Shown: positions 55,028 through 64,000, numbered from the stretch's first letter. The stretch: 64,000 nucleotides of DNA from Bremerella sp. P1 (GCF_028748185.1 NZ_CP118164.1:1984001-2048000), one strand, 5' to 3'. A program made the numbers and translations. Notes: generated by a model not told the origin, from the sequence alone.

Positions 55028-56338
55028 ATGCCGAATCGAATGACGGAAACGGAAACTTCACAGCTCCAGCTGCATCACGATGTCCCCTGCCCCGGCTGTG
55101 GATGCTTGTGCGACGACCTGACGATTGGCCTCGATGGAACCGAGGTGAAATCAATCGAACCGTCATGCGCGATGGCGACGGCCTATTATCGACAGCAGCA
55201 CGCTACGGCAGACGACTGTCGCATCGATGGCAGCACGACAACCGTTCCCAACGCCTACCAGCGTGCAGCGGAGATCCTGCAAGCCGCCAAGGCGCCCCTC
55301 TTCTTCGGACTCGGAGAAACCTCAAGCGAAGCCGTCCGCAAAGCGATCGACCTGGCGGATCGCACTGGCGGGATCGTCGATGCTTCGCACCCGACCTTTT
55401 ACGATCCCACGGGACGCACCATTCAAACGACCGGACTGGTCACCTGCTCGCTAGGTGAAATCCGCCAACGTGCCGACTTGGTGATCTTCTGGGGATGCGA
55501 TCCGAAGACAACCCACCTGCGTCACTGGGAGCGTTACAGCGCCGAAGCGACCGGCCGCTTTGTGCCTGGCGGAAGAAGTGATCGTACGCTGGTCGGTATC
55601 GGCAGCCAGAACAAGACCACCGACGCTTGTGATACGTTCATCTCGCTTGAACCGTCGCAGCAAATCGCAGTGCTGCATCATCTGATCGCACTGGCTCAAG
55701 GAAAGCCGGATAATCCAAGTGTGCTCGACGCCGCGATGGCCGATGCGACGCAGCAACTTGGACAGCTCTACCAGCAGATTACCAACTCGAAGTATTTTGT
55801 GTTTGTGCTGGGAGAAGGCTTCCTCCGGAAAGAGGCCGGTCGGATTCCCCTGGAACTGCTCGCCCAGTTCGTGCGGCCCATGCATGAACAAACCCGCGGG
55901 GCGATCTCAATCTTGCGGCCAGGCCCCAACTGGGTCGGCGCCGCAGGCGTGGTGGCTTCGCGAACAGGTTACCCAGGCGGTGCCACTCTGACGCAAGGTA
56001 TTCCCCAGTTCGATCCCGACAACCTGGCGTCTGCCAAGCTGCTCTCGCAAAGCCGCGTCGATGCGGCCATTTTATGGGAAGGTCCTTGGCTGGCCGATCT
56101 GCCGGAGGCTGCTCGTCAGGCGCTGGCAAACATTCCGACCGTGGTCCTAGGGCATCGCCCCTTAGAGACAGACCTCACACCGAGCGTGTTTATTCCGATC
56201 AAGCGGCCTGGCTATTCCGACAGCGGGACGATGTCTCGCATGGATGATATGCCGCTCCCGGTCCGAGCTTTGACACAAGAAGATCTACCGGCGGCAGAGG
56301 AAGCAGTTCAGGCCATTTCGGAGAGAATTTCGGCCTGA
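55028..56338 (+). CDS. fhcB: Formylmethanofuran dehydrogenase subunit B-like protein (FhcB)
   Basis: 436 aa, shorter than typical molybdopterin oxidoreductases. The N-terminal CPGCGCLCDD (21-30) is the cysteine cluster of FwdB/FhcB; the molybdopterin-family fold follows (FFGLGETSSEAVRKAI, VIFWGCDPKTTHLRH). In bacterial C1 metabolism FhcB belongs to the formyltransferase/hydrolase complex that turns formyl-H4MPT into formate. The residue equivalent to the active-site Cys/Sec of archaeal enzymes is not obvious. No fhcA, fhcC, fhcD or other H4MPT genes are in the window. An alternative ATG lies at 55040. Confidence 0.88.
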   Translation: MPNRMTETETSQLQLHHDVPCPGCGCLCDDLTIGLDGTEVKSIEPSCAMATAYYRQQHATADDCRIDGSTTTVPNAYQRAAEILQAAKAPLFFGLGETSSEAVRKAIDLADRTGGIVDASHPTFYDPTGRTIQTTGLVTCSLGEIRQRADLVIFWGCDPKTTHLRHWERYSAEATGRFVPGGRSDRTLVGIGSQNKTTDACDTFISLEPSQQIAVLHHLIALAQGKPDNPSVLDAAMADATQQLGQLYQQITNSKYFVFVLGEGFLRKEAGRIPLELLAQFVRPMHEQTRGAISILRPGPNWVGAAGVVASRTGYPGGATLTQGIPQFDPDNLASAKLLSQSRVDAAILWEGPWLADLPEAARQALANIPTVVLGHRPLETDLTPSVFIPIKRPGYSDSGTMSRMDDMPLPVRALTQEDLPAAEEAVQAISERISA

Positions 56339-56357
56339 CAAAGAATGGGCTCTGCCG

Positions 56358-56600
56358 TTACGGCAAAAAGGCAATTGTGAAGCCAATGCCATAAACCAAT
56401 GCGTGAATCACGAGGAACGCAGCATATTGGCGAACTTCCGGCTTTTGGGCAAGCTGAGTAACAGGACGCAATTTGTTCTCCTTATCCAAGAGAAAATCCG
56501 AGGGAAGCCGTTTCCTTGAAATCGCTTCCTGGGGGGTAGGAATCGCGTCCTGCGACATGGCGAAAGGTGGGATGCTGTAAGCCAACTCCACTATAGGCAT
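56358..56600 (-). CDS. Small protein with C-terminal membrane segment
   Basis: About 80 aa. The first 55 residues are polar; residues 56-80 (YAAFLVIHALVYGIGFTIAF) form one hydrophobic helix, a tail-anchored arrangement. No family recognised. The ATG at 56600 has GGAG six bases upstream; starts at 56612 (TTG) and 56558 (ATG) are also in frame. It is convergent to fhcB, 19 bp apart. Confidence 0.6.
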   Translation of the reverse strand: MPIVELAYSIPPFAMSQDAIPTPQEAISRKRLPSDFLLDKENKLRPVTQLAQKPEVRQYAAFLVIHALVYGIGFTIAFLP

Positions 56601-57035
56601 CTGCGGCTCCAAGTTAAGGCCCTTTTACAATTCGGCGGTAATATTTCTGTAAACGACTTCGCTTTCGTACTTTTACACCAAGTTTGCAACTTGCTCTTCC
56701 TACGAAAAACGCCGAGTTTATCCCGATTTTTCCGCTCGTAAGGGGAGAATCGTACGCATTCCGCAAAGTAGTCCGAACCTTCCTATTCCAACCGGCGTGC
56801 TGGACTCGTGGCTGTCCGTTTCTCGCCTTCGGAATCAGAGGCAATCAGGTTATCGATTCTAACCGTCGGATGTTGCGAAAAATCAACACGTCATTCTCGG
56901 CCGCTGGTCGTGGGAAGCTAGGAAAACCACAAAGACGCACGAAACCTCCCTGTCAGGATGAAACCGCCAAGATGGGTAGTTATAATGAGCCGTCCATCGC
57001 AAACCCTCCTCCCTTTCCACAAAGGACCGACCATC
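56601..57035. other. 435-bp divergent region
   Basis: No supported gene. TTTACA (56624-56629) and TGTAAA (56648-56653) form an inverted repeat near the small membrane protein start. The rest holds the promoter of the isomerase gene; I do not see consensus boxes. Confidence 0.45.
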
Positions 57036-57881
57036 ATGGTGCTCTCTCGTCGTCAATTCCTGGCCGCGGCCTCGGCAGCAATTGCCGCGACCGCAATTCC
57101 TGTCCGCAGTAGCTGGGCCAAGTACGATCCCGATCGCTTCCCGGGATTTAAGGTTGGTCTGCAGAGCTATTCCCTGCGTGGATTCGACGTCGACAAAGCC
57201 ATCAACACCGCTGGCGAACTCGGTTGTGCTCACCTCGAATTTTACGGCGGTCACTTCTCGCCAGGTTCTTCGGCTGACGACATCGCGGCCATGAAGAAGA
57301 AGATGGCCGACCACGGCATGGTGATGCTGGGCCATGGCGTCCACGGTTTCAGTAAGGACCACGCCAAGAACGAAGCCCTCTTCAAGTTCGCCAAAGCAGC
57401 CGGCATCAAGAATCTTTCGGCCGACCCATCGCCCGACGCGTTCGAGAGTCTGAACAAGCTGGTCGACAAGTACGACGTTCGCATCGCCATTCATAACCAT
57501 GGTCCTTCGCATCGCTACAACACGGCCCTCGACGTGCTCAATGCGGTCAAAGATCACGATCCTCGCATCGGTGCCTGTGCCGACCTGGGACACTACATTC
57601 GCAGTGGTGAAGATCCCGTGGAAGTGATTCGCCTGTTGAAGGGCCGCTTGTTCGGTATCCACCTGAAGGACTTCGCCGAACAGAAAGAACGCACCAAGGG
57701 CGTCATTCTGGGCGAAGGCCACCTCGACGTGGTTGGTGTCTTCCGTGCTCTGAAGCAGGTCGACTTCCCAGCCGATGGTTGCCTGTCGCTGGAATACGAA
57801 GAGAATCCTAAGGATCCCACCGAAGACATTCGCCAATGCCTGGCGATCGCTTCCGAGGCCTGCAAGGCAGCCGCTTCGTAA
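57036..57881 (+). CDS. Tat-exported sugar phosphate isomerase/epimerase-type TIM barrel protein
   Basis: 281 aa. Tat signal LSRRQFLAAASAAIAATAIP. The barrel has AIHNHGPSHR, GACADLGHYIRSGE, GIHLKDFAEQ (typical of this family) and the last LSLEYEENP. The family includes inosose-type isomerases and 2-keto sugar epimerases; this subgroup is common and uncharacterised in planctomycetes. AAAGGA lies 12 bp before the ATG at 57036. A hairpin terminator follows at 57902. It is not closely similar to the 40884-41822 isomerase. Confidence 0.87.
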   Translation: MVLSRRQFLAAASAAIAATAIPVRSSWAKYDPDRFPGFKVGLQSYSLRGFDVDKAINTAGELGCAHLEFYGGHFSPGSSADDIAAMKKKMADHGMVMLGHGVHGFSKDHAKNEALFKFAKAAGIKNLSADPSPDAFESLNKLVDKYDVRIAIHNHGPSHRYNTALDVLNAVKDHDPRIGACADLGHYIRSGEDPVEVIRLLKGRLFGIHLKDFAEQKERTKGVILGEGHLDVVGVFRALKQVDFPADGCLSLEYEENPKDPTEDIRQCLAIASEACKAAAS

Positions 57882-57901
57882 CCTTAGAGCCAACGAAGAT
57901 C

Positions 57902-57940
57902 AGGCCGCCGATGGCAATGACCTCGGCGGCCTTTCTTTTT
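57902..57940 (+). terminator. Rho-independent terminator of the isomerase gene
   Basis: AGGCCGCCGA (57902-57911) pairs with TCGGCGGCCT (57923-57932); 11-base loop; T-rich tail to 57940. It ends only one base before the GGAG that serves the next gene. Confidence 0.82.
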
Positions 57941-57954
57941 GGAGTGACGCGAAG

Positions 57955-58485
57955 ATGACGACGCAGCGACTACCGATCGTCGGCGTGATGGGCTCCGGCA
58001 AGGACGACTATCTTGAACTCTCCCTGGAGCTTGGCTGGCTGCTGGGAACCATGGAGGTGCATCTGCTCACCGGTGGAGGCAGCGGAACGATGGCCGCCGT
58101 CAGCGAGGCCTTCGCCCGAACGCATCGTCGCCAAGGCATGGTGCTGGGGATCCTGCCGGCAGATGATACCGGCATGAAGCCGAAGCCCGGCTATCCGAAC
58201 CCGTGGGTCGAGATTCCCATCGTGACGCACTTGCCTCATAGCGGTGACCGCGGAACAGATCCGCTGTCCCGCAATCACATTAACATCTTGTCGTCCGACG
58301 CAATCGTCGCCCTGCCCGGCGGGCACGGCACGGCGAGCGAAGTGCAACTGGCCAAACGTTATGGCAAACCGCTCGTGGCTTTCCTGGGCACCAGCGGCAG
58401 CATCCCCGACCTGCCTGACGATGTGACGATCGCAACGACTATTGATCAAGTCGAAGCATTCCTGTGCTCGATCCTATTGGATTGA
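57955..58485 (+). CDS. SLOG/LOG-family nucleotide-binding protein
   Basis: 176 aa. VGVMGSGKDD (9-18), LTGGGSGTMAAVSEAF and ALPGGHGTASEV (PGGxGTxxE) are the Rossmann-fold signatures of the SLOG/LOG superfamily (TIGR00725-type), whose members cleave nucleotide monophosphates or bind nucleotide ligands. GGAG lies 10 bases before the ATG. The terminator immediately upstream means its transcription needs read-through or a promoter inside the isomerase gene. Its last 12 bp overlap the convergent sulfatase gene. Confidence 0.85.
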   Translation: MTTQRLPIVGVMGSGKDDYLELSLELGWLLGTMEVHLLTGGGSGTMAAVSEAFARTHRRQGMVLGILPADDTGMKPKPGYPNPWVEIPIVTHLPHSGDRGTDPLSRNHINILSSDAIVALPGGHGTASEVQLAKRYGKPLVAFLGTSGSIPDLPDDVTIATTIDQVEAFLCSILLD

Positions 58486-59919
58486 TTCGAGCTTCTTATC
58501 TAGGCGCGATTGCAGTTCGGCCAAGGCAGCAGCGTGCTGTGGATCTTGGGCCAGGTTATGAAACTGCTGCGGATCGTTCTGCATGTCGTATAGTTCAACG
58601 CTGTCGTTGCCATAGCGAATCAGCGCCCAGCGATCCGTTCTCAGCAAGTGATCGTTGCGGTTACGCAGCGTGTACACCTCGTCGTGAATCATCGCCTGCG
58701 GATCGCTCCACGTCGATGCCAAACTCTTCCCTTGGATATGCTCGGGAATGCTCAGTCCACACAACTGGGCGAGCGTTGGATAGATATCGATCTGCTGACT
58801 GAGTGCCGTTGTCGCCGTCGCGTCCTTCCCAGGCACACGCACGATCAGCGGAATGCGTGTCGACTCTTCGTGCAGGCTCATCTTCTGCCAGAACTCATGC
58901 TCACCGAGATGATAGCCATGGTCGGCGGTGAATACGACGATCGTATTCTTATCCAAACCCAATCGATCGAGTGCGGCAACCATTTTGCCAACCTGGGCAT
59001 CCATGAACGTAACCGATGCGTAGTACGCTTCGAGCACCTTCTGCTTCTTGAGCTGCGTATCAAGACCACTGCCGCGGCTGTTCTTCACAATGCCGGCCTT
59101 GGGGATGTCGTCCCAGTCCCCTTCCAGTTGCTTCGGCAAGTTCATCTTTTCGGCAGGGTAGTCTTCGAAGAAAGAAGCCGGGGCAACCAGCGGAACGTGC
59201 GGACGCACCAGGCCAACCGCCAGGAAGAATGGCTGCTTGTCCTTGGCCCTGGCTTCCAGGATTTCGATCGCCTTGGCCGAGGCCTTCATGTCGGCCTGTT
59301 CGGCACCATCACCAGGAGTCTTCACGACGTAGAAAGCACCCCCGTAACCCAATCCATAATGAATCTGGCGTTTTGGATCTGGCTTCAAACGTTCTTTGGT
59401 CAGGTGCGTGTGCTCGCCTTCGCTCCACTGTTCTGGTGCCTTGCAGTTGAATCGCTCGGTCCACGACGCGGCATGATCGGGACCATCGACGCCAGCCGTA
59501 ATGTCACCGGGCACACGCATGTGATAGATCTTGCTCACGCGGGCCGTGTAGTAGCCGTTGTCTTTGAAGTGCTGAGACATCGAAGGCCGGTCACCCAGGT
59601 TGCCTGTGAACTTGTCCGAAGCACCATTCGAGGTCACCCCGATCGCCTGGGCGTACATGCCCGACATCAGCGAGGCCCGCGATGGCCCGCAGACCGGATA
59701 CTGCGTGAAGGTCCGCTCGAACTTCATTCCCTGCGAGGCTAACGCATCGATACTGGGCGAATGGCACTGCTGATTGCCGTAACAACCCAGCGACTGACTG
59801 CCGAGGTCATCGGAAATGATGAACAACACGTTGGGCTTTTCAGCTTGCACCATCTGGCAAAGAAACGGGAAAACCAGCAGCAAACTGAAGACGAGCGATG
59901 GAAAGCGAGTCGCAGGCAT
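58474..59919 (-). CDS. Secreted iduronate-2-sulfatase-like sulfatase
   Basis: 481 aa with a signal peptide (1-26, ending MVQAE). D37-D38 in ISDDLGSQS and C77 in CGPSRASLMSGMYA are metal and formylglycine sites. ADHGYHLGEHEFWQKMSLHE and STRIPLIVRVPG are characteristic of the iduronate-2-sulfatase class; the natural substrate is still uncertain. The ATG at 59919 starts the signal peptide. Its stop codon region overlaps the 3' end of the SLOG gene by 12 bp, tail to tail. Confidence 0.93.
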   Translation of the reverse strand: MPATRFPSLVFSLLLVFPFLCQMVQAEKPNVLFIISDDLGSQSLGCYGNQQCHSPSIDALASQGMKFERTFTQYPVCGPSRASLMSGMYAQAIGVTSNGASDKFTGNLGDRPSMSQHFKDNGYYTARVSKIYHMRVPGDITAGVDGPDHAASWTERFNCKAPEQWSEGEHTHLTKERLKPDPKRQIHYGLGYGGAFYVVKTPGDGAEQADMKASAKAIEILEARAKDKQPFFLAVGLVRPHVPLVAPASFFEDYPAEKMNLPKQLEGDWDDIPKAGIVKNSRGSGLDTQLKKQKVLEAYYASVTFMDAQVGKMVAALDRLGLDKNTIVVFTADHGYHLGEHEFWQKMSLHEESTRIPLIVRVPGKDATATTALSQQIDIYPTLAQLCGLSIPEHIQGKSLASTWSDPQAMIHDEVYTLRNRNDHLLRTDRWALIRYGNDSVELYDMQNDPQQFHNLAQDPQHAAALAELQSRLDKKLESIQ

Positions 59920-60114
59920 GATTACTCCGAGACGAGAGTTAGGTGGAAGGCAGCCTGATTATAGTTGTCCGCCTGTTAGAGGTCCAAGATTACACGAGGC
60001 AAGTTTGTTGCTGGGCAAAAAGCTTTGTTTTCGTCGCTGGGCTCCTTTAGAATCTACGCAGCCTGCTCCTATCGCCTTCCCTCTTTTCGCCCTTCCCATC
60101 GCAGGATAAACCGC

Positions 60115-61467
60115 ATGCCCGCACCTACTTCATGGTTGGTCTCTAGTTGCCTGGCAGCTTTGTCGCTGCTCTGCATTCAAGCCGACGTGTTCGCTGAAAA
60201 ACCTCTGCCTGCCGAAGCCATCACCATTCAAGGGGACTTCCTCAAAGCTCCGCCGAAGTTGTCCGCGGCCACCGAGTACGTCATCGCCAAGGCGAAGCCG
60301 ACGGTGCACTTCACGCAGATCCCGCTTCCCAACACGCCGGCCGATCCGTGGTCGATCTGGGGTTATGGCCTCGTGCATTCCAACGGCAAGTTCTACGTCC
60401 CCCTGGGTGATCACCTGGGCGTCGATGCCAACTCGTATCTCTATGAGTATGATCCCGACACGCACTCCATTCGCCAGGTCGCCGACCTTCAGTCCGGGGC
60501 CGAGAACTTCCAGTCCGGCGACTTTGGTTTCGGCAAGATCCATGGCCGCTTGAATGAAGGGGCCGACGGCAACATCTACATGGCAACCTACTGGGGGCAG
60601 TGGCGGAACGAGAGTGACCGCTACGAAGGGGATCGCGTCTTTCGCTATAGTCCAGAAACGGGCAAGCTGAGCGACCTGGGCATGCCCAAGTATGGCTGGG
60701 GATACCCATCGACCCACTACAGCGCGAAGCACAACCTTTTGTACGCCGAAGCCCATCAGCGCAAAGGCAACTCGAAAGGAGACCCGAAGAACAACTACGT
60801 CGCCACCGAGTACAGTAGCTACAAAGATCCCTACCACGTCGAGTTCCTCGTCTACGACACGGCCACACGTAAGGTCGTTTTCCAAGGCGAACACCAAGGC
60901 CTGAGCTACGGGCGTGACTTCTTTGTCGATGCCGACGGCAACGCCTACTGGAACAACGGCGACGGCTCGCTGCAGAAGTACGATCCGGAAACGAACCAGG
61001 TCACCACGTCCAAAGCCAAGATGCCTGGCTCTAAAATTCGCCGAACCGTCGGCCCGGACGACAACGGCATGCTGTACGGCGTCACCAACGACACGCACAA
61101 GATCTTCCAGTTCGATCCCGCCAAGGACAAGATCCGCACGCTCACCGAAGCCTGGGCCGATAGCCCGGCCATGGATGTAACCCGAGACGGGAAATTCCTC
61201 TACACGATCCCCGGTGGGCATGGCCCCTCGTCCGGTACGCCGCTGATTCAAGTCAACGTTAAGGACGGCTCACAAAAGGTGATCGCCTTCCTGCATGACG
61301 CCGTTTGGAATCAAACCAATTTCAATCTCGGTGGAACCTATTGCCTGCAACTGAGCAAAGACGGCTCGAAGGCGCTCGTTGGGTTCAACGGAAAAGTCGA
61401 TGACTTGAAAAAAGCCTGGGGAGCGTTGGCCGTCGTCGAGATCGAAATCCCTGCCTCCGAGCGATAG
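60115..61467 (+). CDS. Secreted beta-propeller protein
   Basis: 450 aa with a signal peptide (about 1-26, ending DVFAE). Blade-like repeats are visible (LYEYDPDTHSIRQVADLQSG, VFRYSPETGKLSDLGMP, LQKYDPETNQVTTSKAKMPG, IFQFDPAKDKIRTLTEAW). The PDTG/PETN-x-V pattern is like SMP-30/Kelch-type or virginiamycin-B-lyase-like propellers; no catalytic residues are certain. The ATG at 60115 is preceded by AGGA. It is followed 39 bp later by the FG-GAP protein on the same strand, so they probably form an operon. Confidence 0.85.
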   Translation: MPAPTSWLVSSCLAALSLLCIQADVFAEKPLPAEAITIQGDFLKAPPKLSAATEYVIAKAKPTVHFTQIPLPNTPADPWSIWGYGLVHSNGKFYVPLGDHLGVDANSYLYEYDPDTHSIRQVADLQSGAENFQSGDFGFGKIHGRLNEGADGNIYMATYWGQWRNESDRYEGDRVFRYSPETGKLSDLGMPKYGWGYPSTHYSAKHNLLYAEAHQRKGNSKGDPKNNYVATEYSSYKDPYHVEFLVYDTATRKVVFQGEHQGLSYGRDFFVDADGNAYWNNGDGSLQKYDPETNQVTTSKAKMPGSKIRRTVGPDDNGMLYGVTNDTHKIFQFDPAKDKIRTLTEAWADSPAMDVTRDGKFLYTIPGGHGPSSGTPLIQVNVKDGSQKVIAFLHDAVWNQTNFNLGGTYCLQLSKDGSKALVGFNGKVDDLKKAWGALAVVEIEIPASER

Positions 61468-61506
61468 TCCCAATCGCCGCGAACGTCCGTGGCTGGAGCC
61501 CTACTC

Positions 61507-63168
61507 ATGAAAACCTGCATCACCATTGGCATGTTATCGCTGCTGCTGACCGGCCTGGCGACGTCCTTCACGCTCGGGCAAGACTTGCCATTCACATTCC
61601 GTGACGTGGGCAGCGAGTCAGGCCTACTGCCGGCCGCCGCTGGTATCCGAGGGCATGCCGCGGCCTGGGGCGATGTCGACAACAACGGCTATCCCGATTT
61701 ATTCATTGGCACCTTCCACGACTCCGGCTCGAAGGCCGGCATGCTGCTGAGAAACGATCAAGGGAAGTTCACGTTAGACCCGCAGCAAGCCGTGCAAACA
61801 TCCGGCAGCGGTAGTGGTGCGCTGATGGCCGATTTCACCAACGATGGCAATCTTGACCTGTTCGTCGCCAACTGCGTGAATCGCAAGGAAGGGGTCCGCG
61901 CTAATCCGAGTCGTTTGTTTCGCAACGATGGCGACGGCAAGTTCACCGATGTCTCGGAGCAAAGCGGCACGTGCCCCCCAGGCTACGCCGGGCGAGGTGC
62001 CGCGGCCCTCGATTACGACGGGGATGGACTGCTCGACCTGTTGACCTGCGAGCAGTACTACTCGTCGGACGTCGAACGCGGCCCGGTTCTCTATCGCAAC
62101 CTGGGCGATATGCGGTTCGAAGACGTCTCGAAGCAAGCCGGCCTGCCGGTTGGACTCGGCGGACTGGGCGTGGCCGTAGCCGATTTGAACGGCGACACCA
62201 TTCCCGATATTTTCCTGACGCACGGCCAAGGCGAACATCGCTTGCTGTTGGGATCGAAAGAAGGGGTCTTTCGCGAAGCACCCGGTGCTCGGGAAGTCTT
62301 TCGCTGGACGCTGGACAATCCGGAAGATGCCCCGGCGGGCGTGGCGATCGGCGACATTAACCGCGACCAACTGCCTGATATCGTCATCGGTCATCACTTC
62401 AGCTCGCCATGGAAGTCACCGGCACCGGTTCGTCTGTACCTGAACCAAGGGGTCACCGACGGCGTGCCTAGGTTCGAGGAGATCACCGCCGCCGCAGGCC
62501 TCGAGCCACTGCAGATGAAAGCCCCGCACGTCGAGATCCAAGACTTCGACAACGATGGCTGGCCGGACATCTACGTTAGTATCGTCAAATTCAAAGGGGA
62601 CCAGCCCTGCCCCATCATCTATCGAAACCTGGGCCAGCAGGATGGCGTTCCCAAGTTTGAAGTGACCGGCTGGGACGTGAATGACTTCCCTACGAAGGAA
62701 GACCTGGCCGTCAAACGAACCGGAGCGTTCTTCGACAAGCTGATCGCTGATCATCAGATCATCTACATGGCCCCCGGCCCGACCAGCGACTTCGACCGCG
62801 ACGGCAAGCTCGATATGTTTCTGCCCAACTGGTGGATCGAGTCGCCATCGCTACTGCTGAAGAACGAAACGCCCGGCGGCAACTGGCTGCAGGTCACGGT
62901 GCAAGGAAGCGACCCAATCAATCGCATGGGCATCGGCACGCGTGTGAACGTTTACCCTGCCGGCAAGCTGGGACAGAACGAACACCTGATCGGCTCGCGC
63001 GAGATCGCCATCGGCTACGGCTACTGCTCCGGCCAGGAAGCGGTCGTACACTTTGGGCTCGGTGATATCGAGAAAGTTGATCTGGAGTTCATCCATCCAC
63101 ACGATAGCGGACGAACCACTGGCACCGAACTGACGGTAAATCGACGAGTTGACATGAAGATGCCGTAA
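61507..63168 (+). CDS. Secreted FG-GAP/VCBS-repeat protein with C-terminal ASPIC/UnbV-like domain
   Basis: 553 aa with a signal peptide (about 1-25). Seven calcium-loop-type repeats can be counted (GDVDNNGYPDLFIG, ADFTNDGNLDLFVAN, LDYDGDGLLDLLTCE, ADLNGDTIPDIFLTH, GDINRDQLPDIVIG, QDFDNDGWPDIYVSI, SDFDRDGKLDMFLPN), giving a propeller. The end (GTRVNVYPAGKLG, REIAIGYGYCSGQEAVVHFG) is the UnbV/ASPIC domain of CRTAC1-type proteins. Probably a surface or periplasmic binding protein. The ATG at 61507 is used; the frame opens at 61489. Confidence 0.88.
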   Translation: MKTCITIGMLSLLLTGLATSFTLGQDLPFTFRDVGSESGLLPAAAGIRGHAAAWGDVDNNGYPDLFIGTFHDSGSKAGMLLRNDQGKFTLDPQQAVQTSGSGSGALMADFTNDGNLDLFVANCVNRKEGVRANPSRLFRNDGDGKFTDVSEQSGTCPPGYAGRGAAALDYDGDGLLDLLTCEQYYSSDVERGPVLYRNLGDMRFEDVSKQAGLPVGLGGLGVAVADLNGDTIPDIFLTHGQGEHRLLLGSKEGVFREAPGAREVFRWTLDNPEDAPAGVAIGDINRDQLPDIVIGHHFSSPWKSPAPVRLYLNQGVTDGVPRFEEITAAAGLEPLQMKAPHVEIQDFDNDGWPDIYVSIVKFKGDQPCPIIYRNLGQQDGVPKFEVTGWDVNDFPTKEDLAVKRTGAFFDKLIADHQIIYMAPGPTSDFDRDGKLDMFLPNWWIESPSLLLKNETPGGNWLQVTVQGSDPINRMGIGTRVNVYPAGKLGQNEHLIGSREIAIGYGYCSGQEAVVHFGLGDIEKVDLEFIHPHDSGRTTGTELTVNRRVDMKMP

Positions 63169-63395
63169 GCACGTGCATCAGCAGCGAGAAGTACCAAGCT
63201 GTTTCAAGCTAGAGGCCAGAAAGATCGCCCTTGAGAATCAATCCCACCACCCACGGATTGGGATGCACCGCTTCACGCAAGTCTCGCAATCCCAGAGTCA
63301 ATCGCGTTTCATAATTTCCCTGACGATTTTGCCGATGTCAGCAAGCTCGCTCGATAGGCTGGGCGCGGTTGGTCCTATTGATCATCGAATTCGGT

Positions 63396-64000
63396 TCAGG
63401 AAGGTGGTCCGCTCTTCAATTCGGGGAGCACGGCATCCAATTGCTGCGTAAGCGACGTAAGCGTCTCGTCGGCACTGTCTAAGTCTCCCGAGCCACCAAT
63501 CTGCTCGAGCTTATGCGCGACTTCGGCGGCATCGTTAGCCCCCACGGACAGCAAGTTACCTTTGAGCGTATGAGCGGCTCGTCGCAGCGATTCGCTATTG
63601 CCCTCGCTAATAGCAGTGCGAATTCGGGGCATCAGCATATCGAGCTCTTCCAGAAACGCATCGATCACGACTCCGACCAACTCTCGATCACCATCCGCTG
63701 CATCCAGTACCGATTTCCAGTTGATCAGGCTGTTGGTACTTACCGGCTGACTTGGAGCTTCGCTACTGGTGCCAAAGATTTGAAATAGCTTTTGCTTGAT
63801 TTCACGAAAGCGGACCGGCTTGGAAAGATAGTCGTCCATCCCAGCACTTAAACATCGCTCTCGGTCGCCAACCATCGCGTGGGCAGTCATGGCGATAATC
63901 GGAATGTGCCGGCCGGTACCTTCTTCCTGGTGGCGGATCTCTGCCGTTGCTTGCATCCCATCCAATTCAGGCATTTCCACATCCATCAACACAACGTCGA
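63396..64000 (-). CDS. Hybrid histidine kinase: receiver and HPt domains, 3' part only
   Basis: The 5' end lies beyond the right edge; about 201 C-terminal residues are visible. The receiver domain shows [12 protein letters not shown] (phospho-acceptor D), AMTAHAM and YLSKPV. A linker leads to an HPt domain with [20 protein letters not shown], whose His is the phosphotransfer site. The combination of receiver and HPt at the C-terminus is that of an unorthodox (phosphorelay) kinase, so a kinase core is expected in the missing part. Signal and target unknown. Confidence 0.88.
   Translation of the reverse strand, partial: DVVLMDVEMPELDGMQATAEIRHQEEGTGRHIPIIAMTAHAMVGDRERCLSAGMDDYLSKPVRFREIKQKLFQIFGTSSEAPSQPVSTNSLINWKSVLDAADGDRELVGVVIDAFLEELDMLMPRIRTAISEGNSESLRRAAHTLKGNLLSVGANDAAEVAHKLEQIGGSGDLDSADETLTSLTQQLDAVLPELKSGPPS

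Noticed and set aside
60130-61251. A 373-codon minus-strand open frame opposite the propeller gene
   Set aside because: The plus-strand protein has a signal peptide and repeats; the antisense frame is Val/Gly-rich with no motif.

Overview
The window looks like chromosomal DNA of a marine-type planctomycete, most likely Pirellulaceae (Blastopirellula/Bremerella/Rhodopirellula relatives). Three things point there: seven secreted formylglycine-type sulfatases, three DUF1559 proteins with the planctomycete prepilin-like N-terminus, and loosely packed genes on both strands at moderate-to-high GC. The assignment is inference from gene content. I saw no rRNA, tRNA, CRISPR array, insertion sequence or phage gene.

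Left part (1-21 kb): the 5' part of a treZ-like gene (minus) lies divergent to a three-sulfatase operon (852-5610). A minus-strand block follows: sulfatase, Tat-exported protein of unknown function, TPR-AAA ATPase and a translationally coupled TPR membrane protein. Then come an ALDH2-like aldehyde dehydrogenase, an unknown protein, a fifth sulfatase, an ArsR regulator with a membrane rhodanese (YgaV/YgaP-like), a PQQ-type propeller, an FAD monooxygenase and a large TPR protein.

Middle (21-37 kb): a type III glutamine synthetase has a near-perfect sigma-54 promoter core upstream and a strong terminator downstream. Next are a thioredoxin-fold (RedB-like) protein coupled to a multi-pass chemoreceptor, a membrane M48 peptidase, a DUF1569 protein, and three DUF1559 pilin-like genes. 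Two of the pilin-like genes are each followed by a small lipoprotein gene and a terminator. An SDR and a DUF4272 protein sit between them.

Right part (37-64 kb): a sixth sulfatase; a folE2 - Tat sugar isomerase - MazG-like operon; hemB of the apparently zinc-independent type; an eboA-eboB pair without the rest of the Ebo cluster; a second DUF1569 protein; a YceH-like protein; a VWA lipoprotein; a PfpI-VOC-glycosyltransferase run; two tandem purine nucleoside phosphorylases differing at the key base-recognition residue (Asn versus Asp); a lone formylmethanofuran-dehydrogenase-B-like gene (fhcB); a Tat sugar isomerase; a SLOG/LOG protein; a seventh sulfatase; a propeller plus FG-GAP/UnbV pair; and the 3' part of a hybrid histidine kinase running off the right edge.

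Read together, the window suggests a heterotroph that degrades sulfated polysaccharides, with general nitrogen, purine, tetrapyrrole and C1 housekeeping genes scattered among the catabolic ones.
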